From: JACDHG01 sp963811585
Lineage (GTDB): Bacteria > Actinomycetota > Actinomycetes > Propionibacteriales > Nocardioidaceae
Assembly: GCA_963811585.1 (NCBI GenBank)
Contig: CAWERR010000002.1
Location: forward strand, 143,143 to 207,142
Length of the DNA: 64,000 nucleotides
Direction: 5' to 3'
Part shown: piece after piece, positions 42,859 to 50,373 of the stretch
Layout: each line of letters begins with the position of its first letter
How positions within the stretch are numbered: position 1 is the first letter of the stretch
Made by a program: the position numbers and the translations under genes
Notes under the pieces: model-generated
The model's input: only the letters and a program-made list of their open reading frames with translations
The model's database searches: none
What the model was told of the DNA's origin: nothing

Positions 42859-42967
42859 CTGCGCATTGCTCGCGCATCACTTGCGTCGAGGTGGGTAAGG
42901 ACACCTCTAGGCGCTTCGACTCGGAGCGTCGCGGGTCTGGGGAGCACGTCATACGAAGGGAAGAGAC

Positions 42968-44455
42968 ATGGCGGCAGGGGTCGAAACCGGCCGGATCACC
43001 ACTGACATTCCGGCGCGTATGGACCGTCTTCCGTGGGCGAAGTTTCACTGGCTGATCGTCATCGGGCTCGGCACCGTCTGGATCCTCGACGGTATCGAAG
43101 TCACGATCGTTGGTTCCCTATCTGATGCGCTCAAAGATCCGGACTCGGGACTCGGCCTCACCAGTTCCGACATCGGGATGGCCGGAGCCGTCTATGTCGC
43201 TGGCGCCTGCATAGGAGCGTTGTTCTTCGGACAGCTCACTGACCGGTTCGGCCGCAAGAAGCTGTTCATGATCACGCTGGGCGTCTACACAATCGGCACG
43301 GTGTTAACTGCCTTCTCGATGAACCCGATGTGGTACTTCGCCTGCCGCTTCATCACCGGTGCAGGCATCGGCGGCGAGTATGCCGCCATCAACTCCGCGA
43401 TCGACGAGCTGATCCCCGCGCAGTATCGAGGCCGGATCGACATCGCCATCAACGGGTCGTTCTGGGTCGGAGCCGCGGCGGGTGCGATCCTGACGATCCC
43501 GTTGACGGACCCCACGGTCATCGATCCCGAGCTCGGCTGGCGCTCGGCCTTCGCATTGGGTGCCGTCCTGGCATTGGGCGTCCTCCTCGTGCGCCGAAAC
43601 GTCCCCGAGAGTCCTCGCTGGCTGTTCATTCATGGGCGCGAGGACGATGCAGAGAAGATCGTTCACGGCGTCGAGGAAGCAGTGGAGGCCGAGACCGGCA
43701 AGTCACTGCCCACTGTCTCCGAGACCCTCACCATCCGGCAGCGCAAGACCATCAGCCTCGTCACGATCGCGCACACTGTCTTCGCGCTCTACCCGAAGCG
43801 CACGATTCTCTGCCTGGCCCTGTTCATCGGACAGGCCTTCCTGTACAACGCGTTCTTCTTCACGTACGGCGACAGCCTTAGCACGTTCCTGGGCGTCGAT
43901 CAGACCGGCTACTACATAGCCGCGTTTGCTGCGAGCAACTTCTTCGGCGCCCTGTTCCTCGGCTCCCTCTTCGACACCGTGGGCCGGGTCAAGATGATCG
44001 CGGGAACCTACATCCTGTCGGGAACTCTGCTCGCCGTCGCGGGTTTCATGCTCGGTGATCTCACGGCCACGACGTTGACCATCTTCGGCATGGTGATCTT
44101 CTTCTTCGCGTCTGCCGGTGCCAGCGCGGCATACCTGACCGCCAGCGAGGTCTTCCCGATGGAGACGCGGGCGCTGTGCATCGCGTTCTTCTACGCCATC
44201 GGGACCGCGGCGGGTGGTATCGCCGGACCGTTGTACTTCGGCAAGCTGATCGACGACGCGACAGCCTCCGGCGATATCACGGGCATTGCTCCGGGATACT
44301 TCGTCGGTGCCGCATTGATGGTGGCCGGCGGGATCGTTGCCATCTTCTTGGGTGTCCACGCGGAGCAAGAGACTCTGGAGAATATTGCCAAGCCCCTGAC
44401 GGCCGAGGATGAAGGATCGAGCACCGGCGAGGAGAAGGAGCCCGCCCGAGCCTGA
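42968..44455 (+). CDS. MFS transporter, sugar-porter/AAHS type
   Basis: Carrier of 495 residues with 12 helices. Classic signatures are WILDGIEVTIVGSL in helix 1, the loop GQLTDRFGRKKLFMITLG between helices 2 and 3, RFITGAGIGGEYAAINSAIDELIPAQYRGR (the PESPRW-type subgroup), VPESPRWLFIHGR in the central loop and SEVFPMETRALCIAFF late. The helix-1 Asp and GGEYAA fit metabolite:H+ symporters for organic acids or sugars. GGGAAGAG stands before the ATG at 42968. It is followed by a strong hairpin, so it is probably transcribed alone. Confidence 0.9.
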   Translation: MAAGVETGRITTDIPARMDRLPWAKFHWLIVIGLGTVWILDGIEVTIVGSLSDALKDPDSGLGLTSSDIGMAGAVYVAGACIGALFFGQLTDRFGRKKLFMITLGVYTIGTVLTAFSMNPMWYFACRFITGAGIGGEYAAINSAIDELIPAQYRGRIDIAINGSFWVGAAAGAILTIPLTDPTVIDPELGWRSAFALGAVLALGVLLVRRNVPESPRWLFIHGREDDAEKIVHGVEEAVEAETGKSLPTVSETLTIRQRKTISLVTIAHTVFALYPKRTILCLALFIGQAFLYNAFFFTYGDSLSTFLGVDQTGYYIAAFAASNFFGALFLGSLFDTVGRVKMIAGTYILSGTLLAVAGFMLGDLTATTLTIFGMVIFFFASAGASAAYLTASEVFPMETRALCIAFFYAIGTAAGGIAGPLYFGKLIDDATASGDITGIAPGYFVGAALMVAGGIVAIFLGVHAEQETLENIAKPLTAEDEGSSTGEEKEPARA

Positions 44456-44467
44456 CCAGAGACGTTG

Positions 44468-44509
44468 CGTCCGTGAAAGCGGGCGCCATAGCGCGCGCTT
44501 TCACGGACG
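44468..44509. terminator. Strong hairpin after the MFS gene
   Basis: Perfect 14-base arms CGTCCGTGAAAGCG and CGCTTTCACGGACG with a 14-base GC-rich loop, itself flanked by GACGTTGC direct repeats. It starts 13 bases past the MFS stop. It has no T-run, which is common for actinobacterial terminators. Being symmetric, it could also act on leading transcripts for the next gene. Confidence 0.65.
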
Positions 44510-44547
44510 TTGCGGATGCGAAGTTGGCGTGGCGTACGGTCGTGGAC

Positions 44548-45312
44548 ATGTTGATGAGTCACGACGTCGTGGGTAGCGGTCCACCCCTCTTGTTGCTCCA
44601 CTCTGGTGTGTGTGACCGCCGGATGTGGCGACCCCAGGTCGAGGCGCTGATGGGCGCACACCAGGTGATCGCCCCCGACCTCAGAGGCTTCGGCGATACG
44701 GGGCTCGAGCCGGGCGGGTTCTCGTACGTCGACGACGTGGTCGCGCTGCTCGACCACCTGGGAATCGGTCAGGCGTTCGTGGTGGGTTCGTCGTTCGGGG
44801 GCAAGATCGCGATGCAGGTCGCCACTGCCGTGCCGGACCGGCTGCTCGGGCTGTTGCTGCTCTGCCCGGCGTATCCCGGCTTGGCTCAGACCGAGACTGC
44901 TGAGCGTTTCGGCGACAAGGAGGACGAACTGCTCGAGGCCGGCGACATCGAGGCGGCCGTCGAGCTCAACGTCGTGACCTGGCTTGGCCCCGACGCTGAC
45001 GAGGCCACGGTGGACCTGGTGCGGTCGATGCAGCGGAGGGCGTTCGAGGTGCAGATCCCTGCCGACGGCTGGCCAGATCCGCCCGAGCCCACCGATGCCG
45101 ACATCGACCTGGCCGCGATCACAGCGGCCACCTTGGTCGTGAGCGGCGACCTCGACATGGACCACTTCCGCGCGATTGCCGTGCACCTAGCAGAGCAGAT
45201 CGACATCGCGCGACTCGTCACCCTGCCGTGGGCCGGTCACCTGCCAAGCCTCGAGCGCCCCGACGAGATGACGTCGCTGATCGAACGGTTCGTCGCCGAG
45301 CTCGCCTCGTAA
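44548..45312 (+). CDS. Alpha/beta-hydrolase
   Basis: Soluble hydrolase of 254 residues. It shows the oxyanion strand PLLLLHSGVCDRRMW, DLRGFGDTG, the nucleophile elbow VVGSSFGGKIAMQVA (Ser in GSSFGG), a short cap region, the acid residue in LVVSGDLDMDHF and the final histidine in LPWAGHLPSLERPDEM. It belongs with the small esterase / lactonase / haloalkane-like group; the substrate is unknown. The ATG at 44548 places the start just before the first strand; the frame from 44473 runs through the hairpin and is unlikely. Confidence 0.87.
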   Translation: MLMSHDVVGSGPPLLLLHSGVCDRRMWRPQVEALMGAHQVIAPDLRGFGDTGLEPGGFSYVDDVVALLDHLGIGQAFVVGSSFGGKIAMQVATAVPDRLLGLLLLCPAYPGLAQTETAERFGDKEDELLEAGDIEAAVELNVVTWLGPDADEATVDLVRSMQRRAFEVQIPADGWPDPPEPTDADIDLAAITAATLVVSGDLDMDHFRAIAVHLAEQIDIARLVTLPWAGHLPSLERPDEMTSLIERFVAELAS

Positions 45313-45337
45313 CTGCGTCCCTCGAGATCGCCGGGGG

Positions 45338-45502
45338 TCTCGACAAGCTCGACCGGCGGAGGGACGCTCGACCGGCGGAGGGACGCTCGACCGCCGGAGG
45401 AACGCTCGACCGCCGGAGGAACGCTCGACCACCGCACCACCCGCTGATCGAGCTTGTCGAGATCACCGGTCGCTCGACCGGCGGAGGGACCGTCGACCGC
45501 CG
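45338..45502. repeat. 19-bp tandem array enclosed by palindrome arms, copy 3
   Basis: The left arm TCTCGACAAGCTCGA (45338-45352) and right arm TCGAGCTTGTCGAGA (45448-45462) are exact reverse complements. Between them are units of exactly 19 bases starting at 45348, 45367, 45386, 45405 and a partial at 45424. The unit is CTCGACCGGCGGAGGGACG, with the later units reading CTCGACCGCCGGAGGAACG. After the right arm a degenerate pair of units runs to 45502. It fills the space between the convergent hydrolase and panE genes. Confidence 0.85.
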
Positions 45503-45503
45503 A

Positions 45504-46478
45504 CTACTGGGTCGCGTGCTTGAGGCGGTTGAGGAGTTCCTGCGGATCGACCGAGCCGGGGCCGCTGCGTTGAGCAGCCAGTCGATTCGCTTCGCGGCGG
45601 ATGAGCTCGTTGGCCGGTGTCGCGACGTCGTACTTCCGGCCGAGCCAGACGATCTCGCCGTTGAGGTAGTCAGCCTCAATCGCGCCGGTACGTCGTTGGA
45701 GGCTCTGCCACGACGACCCGCCACCGCGAGGCCGCCCGGGAATCTCCTTGATCTGCAGTATGCCGTCACGGCGTTCCCAGTCGACGGCTTCGCTGATCGG
45801 CTCGATTCCGGCAGCGGCCAGCGCGTCCTCACCCTCGACCCGGATCAGATCCAGCAGCTCGTCGACCCCGTCGCCGCCGCAGACCGCCTGGACGGCGTTG
45901 CCGAGGTTCATCATCAGCTTGCGGTACTTCCACCGCATGATGTCGGGGCGAGGCACCGACACGATCCCGGTGCTTTCGAATGCCGCCGCCACCTGTTCTG
46001 CGGTGGCGTCCACACCCGACGGGTAGCGCCCGATGTCGAGGATCGCCGGCACAGGTGAGCAGTGCGCCTCGACCACGCCCGGCTCCAGGTGGCCCGTCGG
46101 CGCCATCACACACACGCCGTAGACATGCTCGAACCAGCGTGACACTGCCGGCTCGTTCGCCACGCCGTTCTGGAGGCAGACGACGGCGATGCTGGCCGGC
46201 GCGACGGCGGCAAGGCCCGACACCGCCTCGCCCGTCGCATCACTCTTGACCGACAGCAGGACGACGTCGTCAGGGCGCCAGTCGACGTCGGCGGGTGTCG
46301 CCACCGCCCGAGCTCGCTCGACGGTTGCGCCCGTCGGAGTCTCCAGCCTCAGTCCGCCTCGCTGAATCGCAGCTAGGTGCTCGCCACGCGCGACCAACAC
46401 GACGTCGTGTCCCGCGCGGTGCAACAGCCCACCGACGACTCCACCGACAGCCCCGGCTCCGAACACCACAAAACGCAT
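45504..46478 (-). CDS. panE: 2-dehydropantoate 2-reductase (ketopantoate reductase family)
   Basis: NADPH enzyme of 324 residues that reduces 2-dehydropantoate to pantoate in pantothenate/CoA synthesis. The N-terminal Rossmann motif is RFVVFGAGAVGGVVGGLL; the lysine of the family is in VLLSVKSDATGEAV, then VVCLQNGVANEP. In the C-terminal helical domain are MRWKYRKLMMNLGNAV with the conserved Lys and Asn, and GGSSWQSLQRRTGAIEADYLNGEIV. All expected residues are present. As many genomes carry paralogues, the exact substrate may differ. The gene end abuts the repeat array. Confidence 0.87.
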   Translation of the reverse strand: MRFVVFGAGAVGGVVGGLLHRAGHDVVLVARGEHLAAIQRGGLRLETPTGATVERARAVATPADVDWRPDDVVLLSVKSDATGEAVSGLAAVAPASIAVVCLQNGVANEPAVSRWFEHVYGVCVMAPTGHLEPGVVEAHCSPVPAILDIGRYPSGVDATAEQVAAAFESTGIVSVPRPDIMRWKYRKLMMNLGNAVQAVCGGDGVDELLDLIRVEGEDALAAAGIEPISEAVDWERRDGILQIKEIPGRPRGGGSSWQSLQRRTGAIEADYLNGEIVWLGRKYDVATPANELIRREANRLAAQRSGPGSVDPQELLNRLKHATQ

Positions 46479-46558
46479 CCCGAGAGGCTACCTGCGTCCT
46501 CAGCGACCCGGTGAAGGGCGCTCCCAGTCCGCCCCGCCGCCCCTGACACAATCGCGCC

Positions 46559-47107
46559 ATGACCACGCCCACCGCCGACGTGAGTGTGCGGCTGGCCTGG
46601 GCCGATGACGCCGCTGCGATCGCCGCCGTGCAGGTGCTGTCGTGGCGAGAGCGGTATGTCGACGTGCTCCCCGCCGACATACTCGCGGCCCTGCCGGCGG
46701 ACGAGTTCGAGGCCGCCTGGGCGCAATCGGTCACGCGGCCTAAGGAGGCGCGGCAGCGGGTGCTCGTCGCCCTCGAACGCGCCACCGTCCGGGGGTTCGC
46801 CGCGACTGCTCCGGCTTCTGACCAAGACACCAGCCCGGCCACTGACGGCGAGGTCGCCGAGTTTGCGGTCGACCCGTCATACCGCCATCTCGGCCACGGC
46901 TCCCGGCTGCTCCACGCGGTCGCGGACACGATGCGGTCTGACAAGTTCACTCGCGGCATCTGGTGGCTCAACGCGAGCGATGACGCGTCTCGAGCATTTC
47001 TCGTCGAGCAGGGATGGGCAGCCGATGGCGCACATCGCGAGCTCGACCTCCACGGTGACGGCACTGTGGTCGTGAAGCAGGTGCGGCTGCACACCGACCT
47101 CACCTGA
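46559..47107 (+). CDS. GNAT-family N-acetyltransferase
   Basis: Acetyltransferase of 182 residues. VRLAWADDAAAIAAVQVLSWRERYVDVLP at the N-terminus resembles IAR/MshD-like GNATs. The acetyl-CoA-binding strand and loop is AEFAVDPSYRHLGHGSRLLHAVADTM, and the end has WWLNASDDASRAFLVEQGWAADGAHREL. Substrate unknown. It is transcribed in the same direction as azlCD but starts its own unit, divergent from panE. Confidence 0.87.
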   Translation: MTTPTADVSVRLAWADDAAAIAAVQVLSWRERYVDVLPADILAALPADEFEAAWAQSVTRPKEARQRVLVALERATVRGFAATAPASDQDTSPATDGEVAEFAVDPSYRHLGHGSRLLHAVADTMRSDKFTRGIWWLNASDDASRAFLVEQGWAADGAHRELDLHGDGTVVVKQVRLHTDLT

Positions 47108-47167
47108 GCTGTCTACATGGCAAGCACCCGCAGCTGAGCCGGTCAGCCGCCGGATAGCCTCGCACGC

Positions 47168-47893
47168 ATGCGCCGCCTCGCCGACACGCCCGAGCGGCGC
47201 CAGGTGGTCGCCGACTCCCTCGGTGTAGGCATCGCAACCGGCGCCTATGGCATCTCGTTCGGAGCCATCGCGGTCACCTCAGGCTTCACGGTGCTGCAGA
47301 CCTGCGCCCTCAGCGTCCTGGTGTTCACCGGCGCGTCGCAGTTCGCCTTCATCGGTGTGGCGGCGGCCGCCGGCGGGTCGGCGTTCTCCGGGGCAGCCAC
47401 AGCGCTCCTGCTCGGCACCCGCAACACTCTCTACGGGCTAAAGCTCGCGTCTCTGCTCCCCGTCCGCGGGGTACGTCGATGGGCTGCTGCCCACCTGGTC
47501 ATTGACGAGTCGACCGCCATGGCACTCAAGCCACGCGACCCGCGAAACGCCGCTCTGGGCTTCTTCGTCACCGGGCTGTCTGTGTTCGTGCTGTGGAACA
47601 CGGCCACCCTCATCGGTGCCGTGGCCGGGAATGAGATCGGCGACCCCGCGACCTACGGCCTCGACGCAGCAGTGCCAGCGGCGTTCCTCGCTCTGCTCTG
47701 GCCCCGGTTATCGGACCTCCGGGCGCGGCTGACCGCGGTCGCCGCGGCGATGCTGGCGCTAGCTCTGGTGTCCGGGACGCGGCCCGGCGTTCCTGTCATC
47801 GCGGCCGGAGGCGTGGCTGTCCTAGCCGGCCTGTTGTCAGGTCGGCCTTCATCTTCGTCTTCGTCAGCGTCTTCGTCGGGCGGTGGTGACTGA
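47168..47893 (+). CDS. azlC: AzlC-family branched-chain amino acid exporter, large subunit
   Basis: Membrane protein of 241 residues and the large subunit of the AzlCD exporter. Family signs: DSLGVGIATGAYGISFGAIAV, CALSVLVFTGASQFAFIGVAAAGG-like helix, LLLGTRNTLYGLKLASLLP, HLVIDESTAMA and AALGFFVTGLSVFVLWN. It ends with a low-complexity Ser/Gly tail (PSSSSSSASSSGGGD). The azlD start overlaps its stop (TGATG), so both subunits are made together. Substrate by family: branched-chain amino acids or analogues. Confidence 0.9.
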   Translation: MRRLADTPERRQVVADSLGVGIATGAYGISFGAIAVTSGFTVLQTCALSVLVFTGASQFAFIGVAAAAGGSAFSGAATALLLGTRNTLYGLKLASLLPVRGVRRWAAAHLVIDESTAMALKPRDPRNAALGFFVTGLSVFVLWNTATLIGAVAGNEIGDPATYGLDAAVPAAFLALLWPRLSDLRARLTAVAAAMLALALVSGTRPGVPVIAAGGVAVLAGLLSGRPSSSSSSASSSGGGD

Positions 47894-48192
47894 TGTGGAC
47901 CGCCATCCTCGTCACGGGAGTGGGGTGCTACGTGCTCAAGCTGGCGGGGTTGTCGGTGCCGCAGACCTGGCTCGAGCAACCACTCGTCAACAGGATCGCC
48001 GACATGATGCCCGTCGCACTCCTCGCAGCACTTGTTGCCGTGCAGACGTTCTCGACCGGCCAAGACCTCACCATCGACGCGCGGCTCGCCGGGGTGGGTG
48101 CTGGCTTTGTTGCCCTACTGCTGCGAGCACCATTCCTCGTGGTGATCGTGGTGGCGGCTGTTACGACCGCGCTGCTGCGCCTCGCGCTTTGA
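47893..48192 (+). CDS. azlD: AzlD-family small exporter subunit
   Basis: Protein of 99 residues with four helices: WTAILVTGVGCYVLKLAGLSV, RIADMMPVALLAALVAVQTF, LAGVGAGFVALLLRAPFLVVI and VVAAVTTALLRLAL. The pattern MP.ALLAAL.A.Q and the coupled position after azlC identify AzlD. It ends 11 bases before the convergent dapB stop. Confidence 0.9.
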   Translation: MWTAILVTGVGCYVLKLAGLSVPQTWLEQPLVNRIADMMPVALLAALVAVQTFSTGQDLTIDARLAGVGAGFVALLLRAPFLVVIVVAAVTTALLRLAL

Positions 48193-48203
48193 GCGCCCGC
48201 CGG

Positions 48204-48944
48204 TCAGTCGAAGCCGAGCACGGGTTCGAGGCCGACCGTCATACCAGGGTGGTCGACGACATACCTCACGGCGGCGAGTAACCCGCGCTCTGCGGCGACC
48301 CGGTCGGGCATGTCATGACGCACGGTCAGCGTCTCGCCAGGGTTGCCCAGCAGGACCTCTTGGTGAGCGACTAGGCCACGCACGCGGATGCTGTGGACCG
48401 GCACACCGTCGACTTCGCCGCCGCGACTGCCGAGAGGATTGTCGCGGGTCGCGTCGGGGATTGGCGTGGCGTCCGCGGCGGCGCGAGCGGCGGCGATGAG
48501 CTGGGCGGTCCGGATCGACGTACCGGAAGGTGCATCGAGCTTCGCTGGGTGGTGCAGCTCGACGATCTCGACCGACTCGAAGAACGGCGCGGCCTCAGCC
48601 GCAAACCGCATCATGAGCACCGCACCGATGGAGAAGTTCGGCACGACGATGACCCCCACGCTGGGCTCGGCGCCTAACTGGTCGGCGATCGCATCGATCC
48701 GCTGCTGGGTGAAACCCGACGTGCCCGCCACGACGTGGACGCCGTGCTCGATGCACCACGCCACGTGGTCCATCACCACTCCCGGATGCGTGACGTCAAC
48801 CGCGACGTCGACCCCGTCCAGGTGCTCGATCGAGTCGCTCGAGCTGACGGTGGCGGCGAGCTCGAGCCCGTCCGCAGCCCTTACCCACTCGCATGCCAAC
48901 GAGCCCATGCTGCCCGCCGCACCGATCACTCCGACCTTGACCAC
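48204..48944 (-). CDS. dapB: 4-hydroxy-tetrahydrodipicolinate reductase
   Basis: Enzyme of 246 residues of the lysine/diaminopimelate pathway, reducing hydroxy-tetrahydrodipicolinate with NAD(P)H for peptidoglycan and lysine synthesis. Motifs: VKVGVIGAAGSMGSLACEWV, DVTHPGVVMDHV, VVAGTSGFTQQRI, VVPNFSIGAVLMMRFA, the catalytic ELHHPAKLDAPSGTS (His-His and Lys) and SIRVRGLVAHQEVLLGNPGETLTVRHD. It starts with GTG. The M16 peptidase, pnp and rpsO genes upstream on the same strand form the conserved actinobacterial block. Confidence 0.95.
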   Translation of the reverse strand: MVKVGVIGAAGSMGSLACEWVRAADGLELAATVSSSDSIEHLDGVDVAVDVTHPGVVMDHVAWCIEHGVHVVAGTSGFTQQRIDAIADQLGAEPSVGVIVVPNFSIGAVLMMRFAAEAAPFFESVEIVELHHPAKLDAPSGTSIRTAQLIAAARAAADATPIPDATRDNPLGSRGGEVDGVPVHSIRVRGLVAHQEVLLGNPGETLTVRHDMPDRVAAERGLLAAVRYVVDHPGMTVGLEPVLGFD

Positions 48945-49009
48945 GGGCCGACTCTAGTGGACGGGATGTGCGCACCCTCGTGGCCTGGCGCTGCGGCGGG
49001 GATGATGGA

Positions 49010-50368
49010 TCAGCGCAGCTGGGAGAGCGCCCGCTCCGGCCCGATCACTGCAAGGGTCGGCTCCGACGTGAGGACCTGCTGCGCCACCGCGTGTACGTCG
49101 TCGAGTGTTACGGCGTCGATCTGGGCGAGGGACTCGTCGATCCCGACCAAGCCGCCGGGCACGAGCTCTGCCTTGCCGATTCGCGTCATCCGAGCTCCGG
49201 CGTCTTCGAGCCCCAGCACGAGGGCTCCACGCAGCTGCCCTTTGCCGCGCTCGAGCTCCTCGACGGTGGTGCCCGCGGACGCGACCTTGGCAAGTTCGTC
49301 ACGACAGATGCCGAGCACGTCGTCGAGGCGGTCAGGCATGCAGCCTCCGGCGACGGCGAAGTAGCCGGCGTCGACGTACTGGGTCGTGAACGAGTAGATC
49401 GTGTAGGCGAGGCCTCGACGCTCGCGCACTTCCTGGAACAGCCGGCTCGACGTGCCGCCGCCGACGATGCCGTTGAGCACACCCAGGGCGTAGCGCCGGT
49501 CGTCACCTCGCGGGTAGGACGGAGTGCCCATCACGAAGCTCGCCAGCTCGGTCGGACGCTCGACGAGGCTGATGCCGCTGTGACTCGCGGCCGGCCGCGC
49601 GGCTGCCCGGATCGGGGCAGGGCCGCGGTCGGCATCTCCGAGCGCGTCGGCAGTCGAAAACGCCTTACGGACAAGGCGTACGAGCTTTGCGTGGTCGACC
49701 TTGCCCGCTGCCGCAAAGACTAGGTTGTCCGCGGTGTAGCGGCGGTGGTAGTAGCCAGCGATCTGGCGTCGCGTCAGCGCGTTGATCGACTCGACGCTGC
49801 CGGTGATCGCCCGGCCGAGCGGTCCGCCACCGTACATCGCAGACACGAACGCGTCGTGCACGACGTCGTCGGGATCGTCGTCGTGCATGGCGATCTCTTC
49901 GAGGATGACGTTGCGCTCGCTGTCGACCTCCGGGGTCGGGATGAGCGACGACGTGACCATGTCGCACAGCACGTCGACCGCGATCGGAACATTGGCATCG
50001 AGCACCCGCGCGTGATAGCAGGTGAACTCCTTGCCGGTGAAGGCGTTGAGCTCTCCCCCGACGGCGTCAAGCTCGGCAGAGATATCGAGCGCCGTACGAC
50101 GTTTCGTGCCCTTGAACAACAAGTGCTCGAGGAAGTGGGTGACCCCGTCGAGCGACGGACTCTCGTCGCGTGAGCCCACACCCGTCCAGAGGCCGAGTGT
50201 GGCCGAGCGCGCCCCCGGCATCGCCTCGGTGACGATGCGGAGGCCGCCGGGGAGCACGGTGCGGCGGACGGTGGAGCCAACGGCTCCCATCCGTCCGCCG
50301 TCGCCGCGCTCTTTCAGGAGCGTGCGGGTCGACCCGAGCGGCTGCTCGGTCGCCAGCTGGGGCATCAC
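49010..50368 (-). CDS. M16-family zinc metallopeptidase (pitrilysin / processing peptidase-like)
   Basis: Protein of 452 residues with two M16 halves. The inverted zinc motif HFLEH is in GVTHFLEHLLFKGTKRRTA, with the third ligand Glu in NVILEEIAMHDDDPDD. The second half is the inactive-type domain (SFVMGTPSYPRGDDRRYALGVLN, then VRERRGLAYTIYSFTTQYVDAGYF with the substrate-binding Arg-Tyr). In many bacteria this gene follows pnp. The role is peptide turnover in the cytoplasm or envelope; specific substrates are unknown. Start is GTG 50368 or the adjacent ATG, six bases past pnp. Confidence 0.93.
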   Translation of the reverse strand: MMPQLATEQPLGSTRTLLKERGDGGRMGAVGSTVRRTVLPGGLRIVTEAMPGARSATLGLWTGVGSRDESPSLDGVTHFLEHLLFKGTKRRTALDISAELDAVGGELNAFTGKEFTCYHARVLDANVPIAVDVLCDMVTSSLIPTPEVDSERNVILEEIAMHDDDPDDVVHDAFVSAMYGGGPLGRAITGSVESINALTRRQIAGYYHRRYTADNLVFAAAGKVDHAKLVRLVRKAFSTADALGDADRGPAPIRAAARPAASHSGISLVERPTELASFVMGTPSYPRGDDRRYALGVLNGIVGGGTSSRLFQEVRERRGLAYTIYSFTTQYVDAGYFAVAGGCMPDRLDDVLGICRDELAKVASAGTTVEELERGKGQLRGALVLGLEDAGARMTRIGKAELVPGGLVGIDESLAQIDAVTLDDVHAVAQQVLTSEPTLAVIGPERALSQLR

Positions 50369-50373
50369 GACGC

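Noticed and set aside
45338..45502. Coding of the repeat arrays (Arg/Pro-rich frames on both strands)
   Set aside because: A 19-base period shifts frame at every unit and the translations are repetitive by construction; no start site or domain is present.
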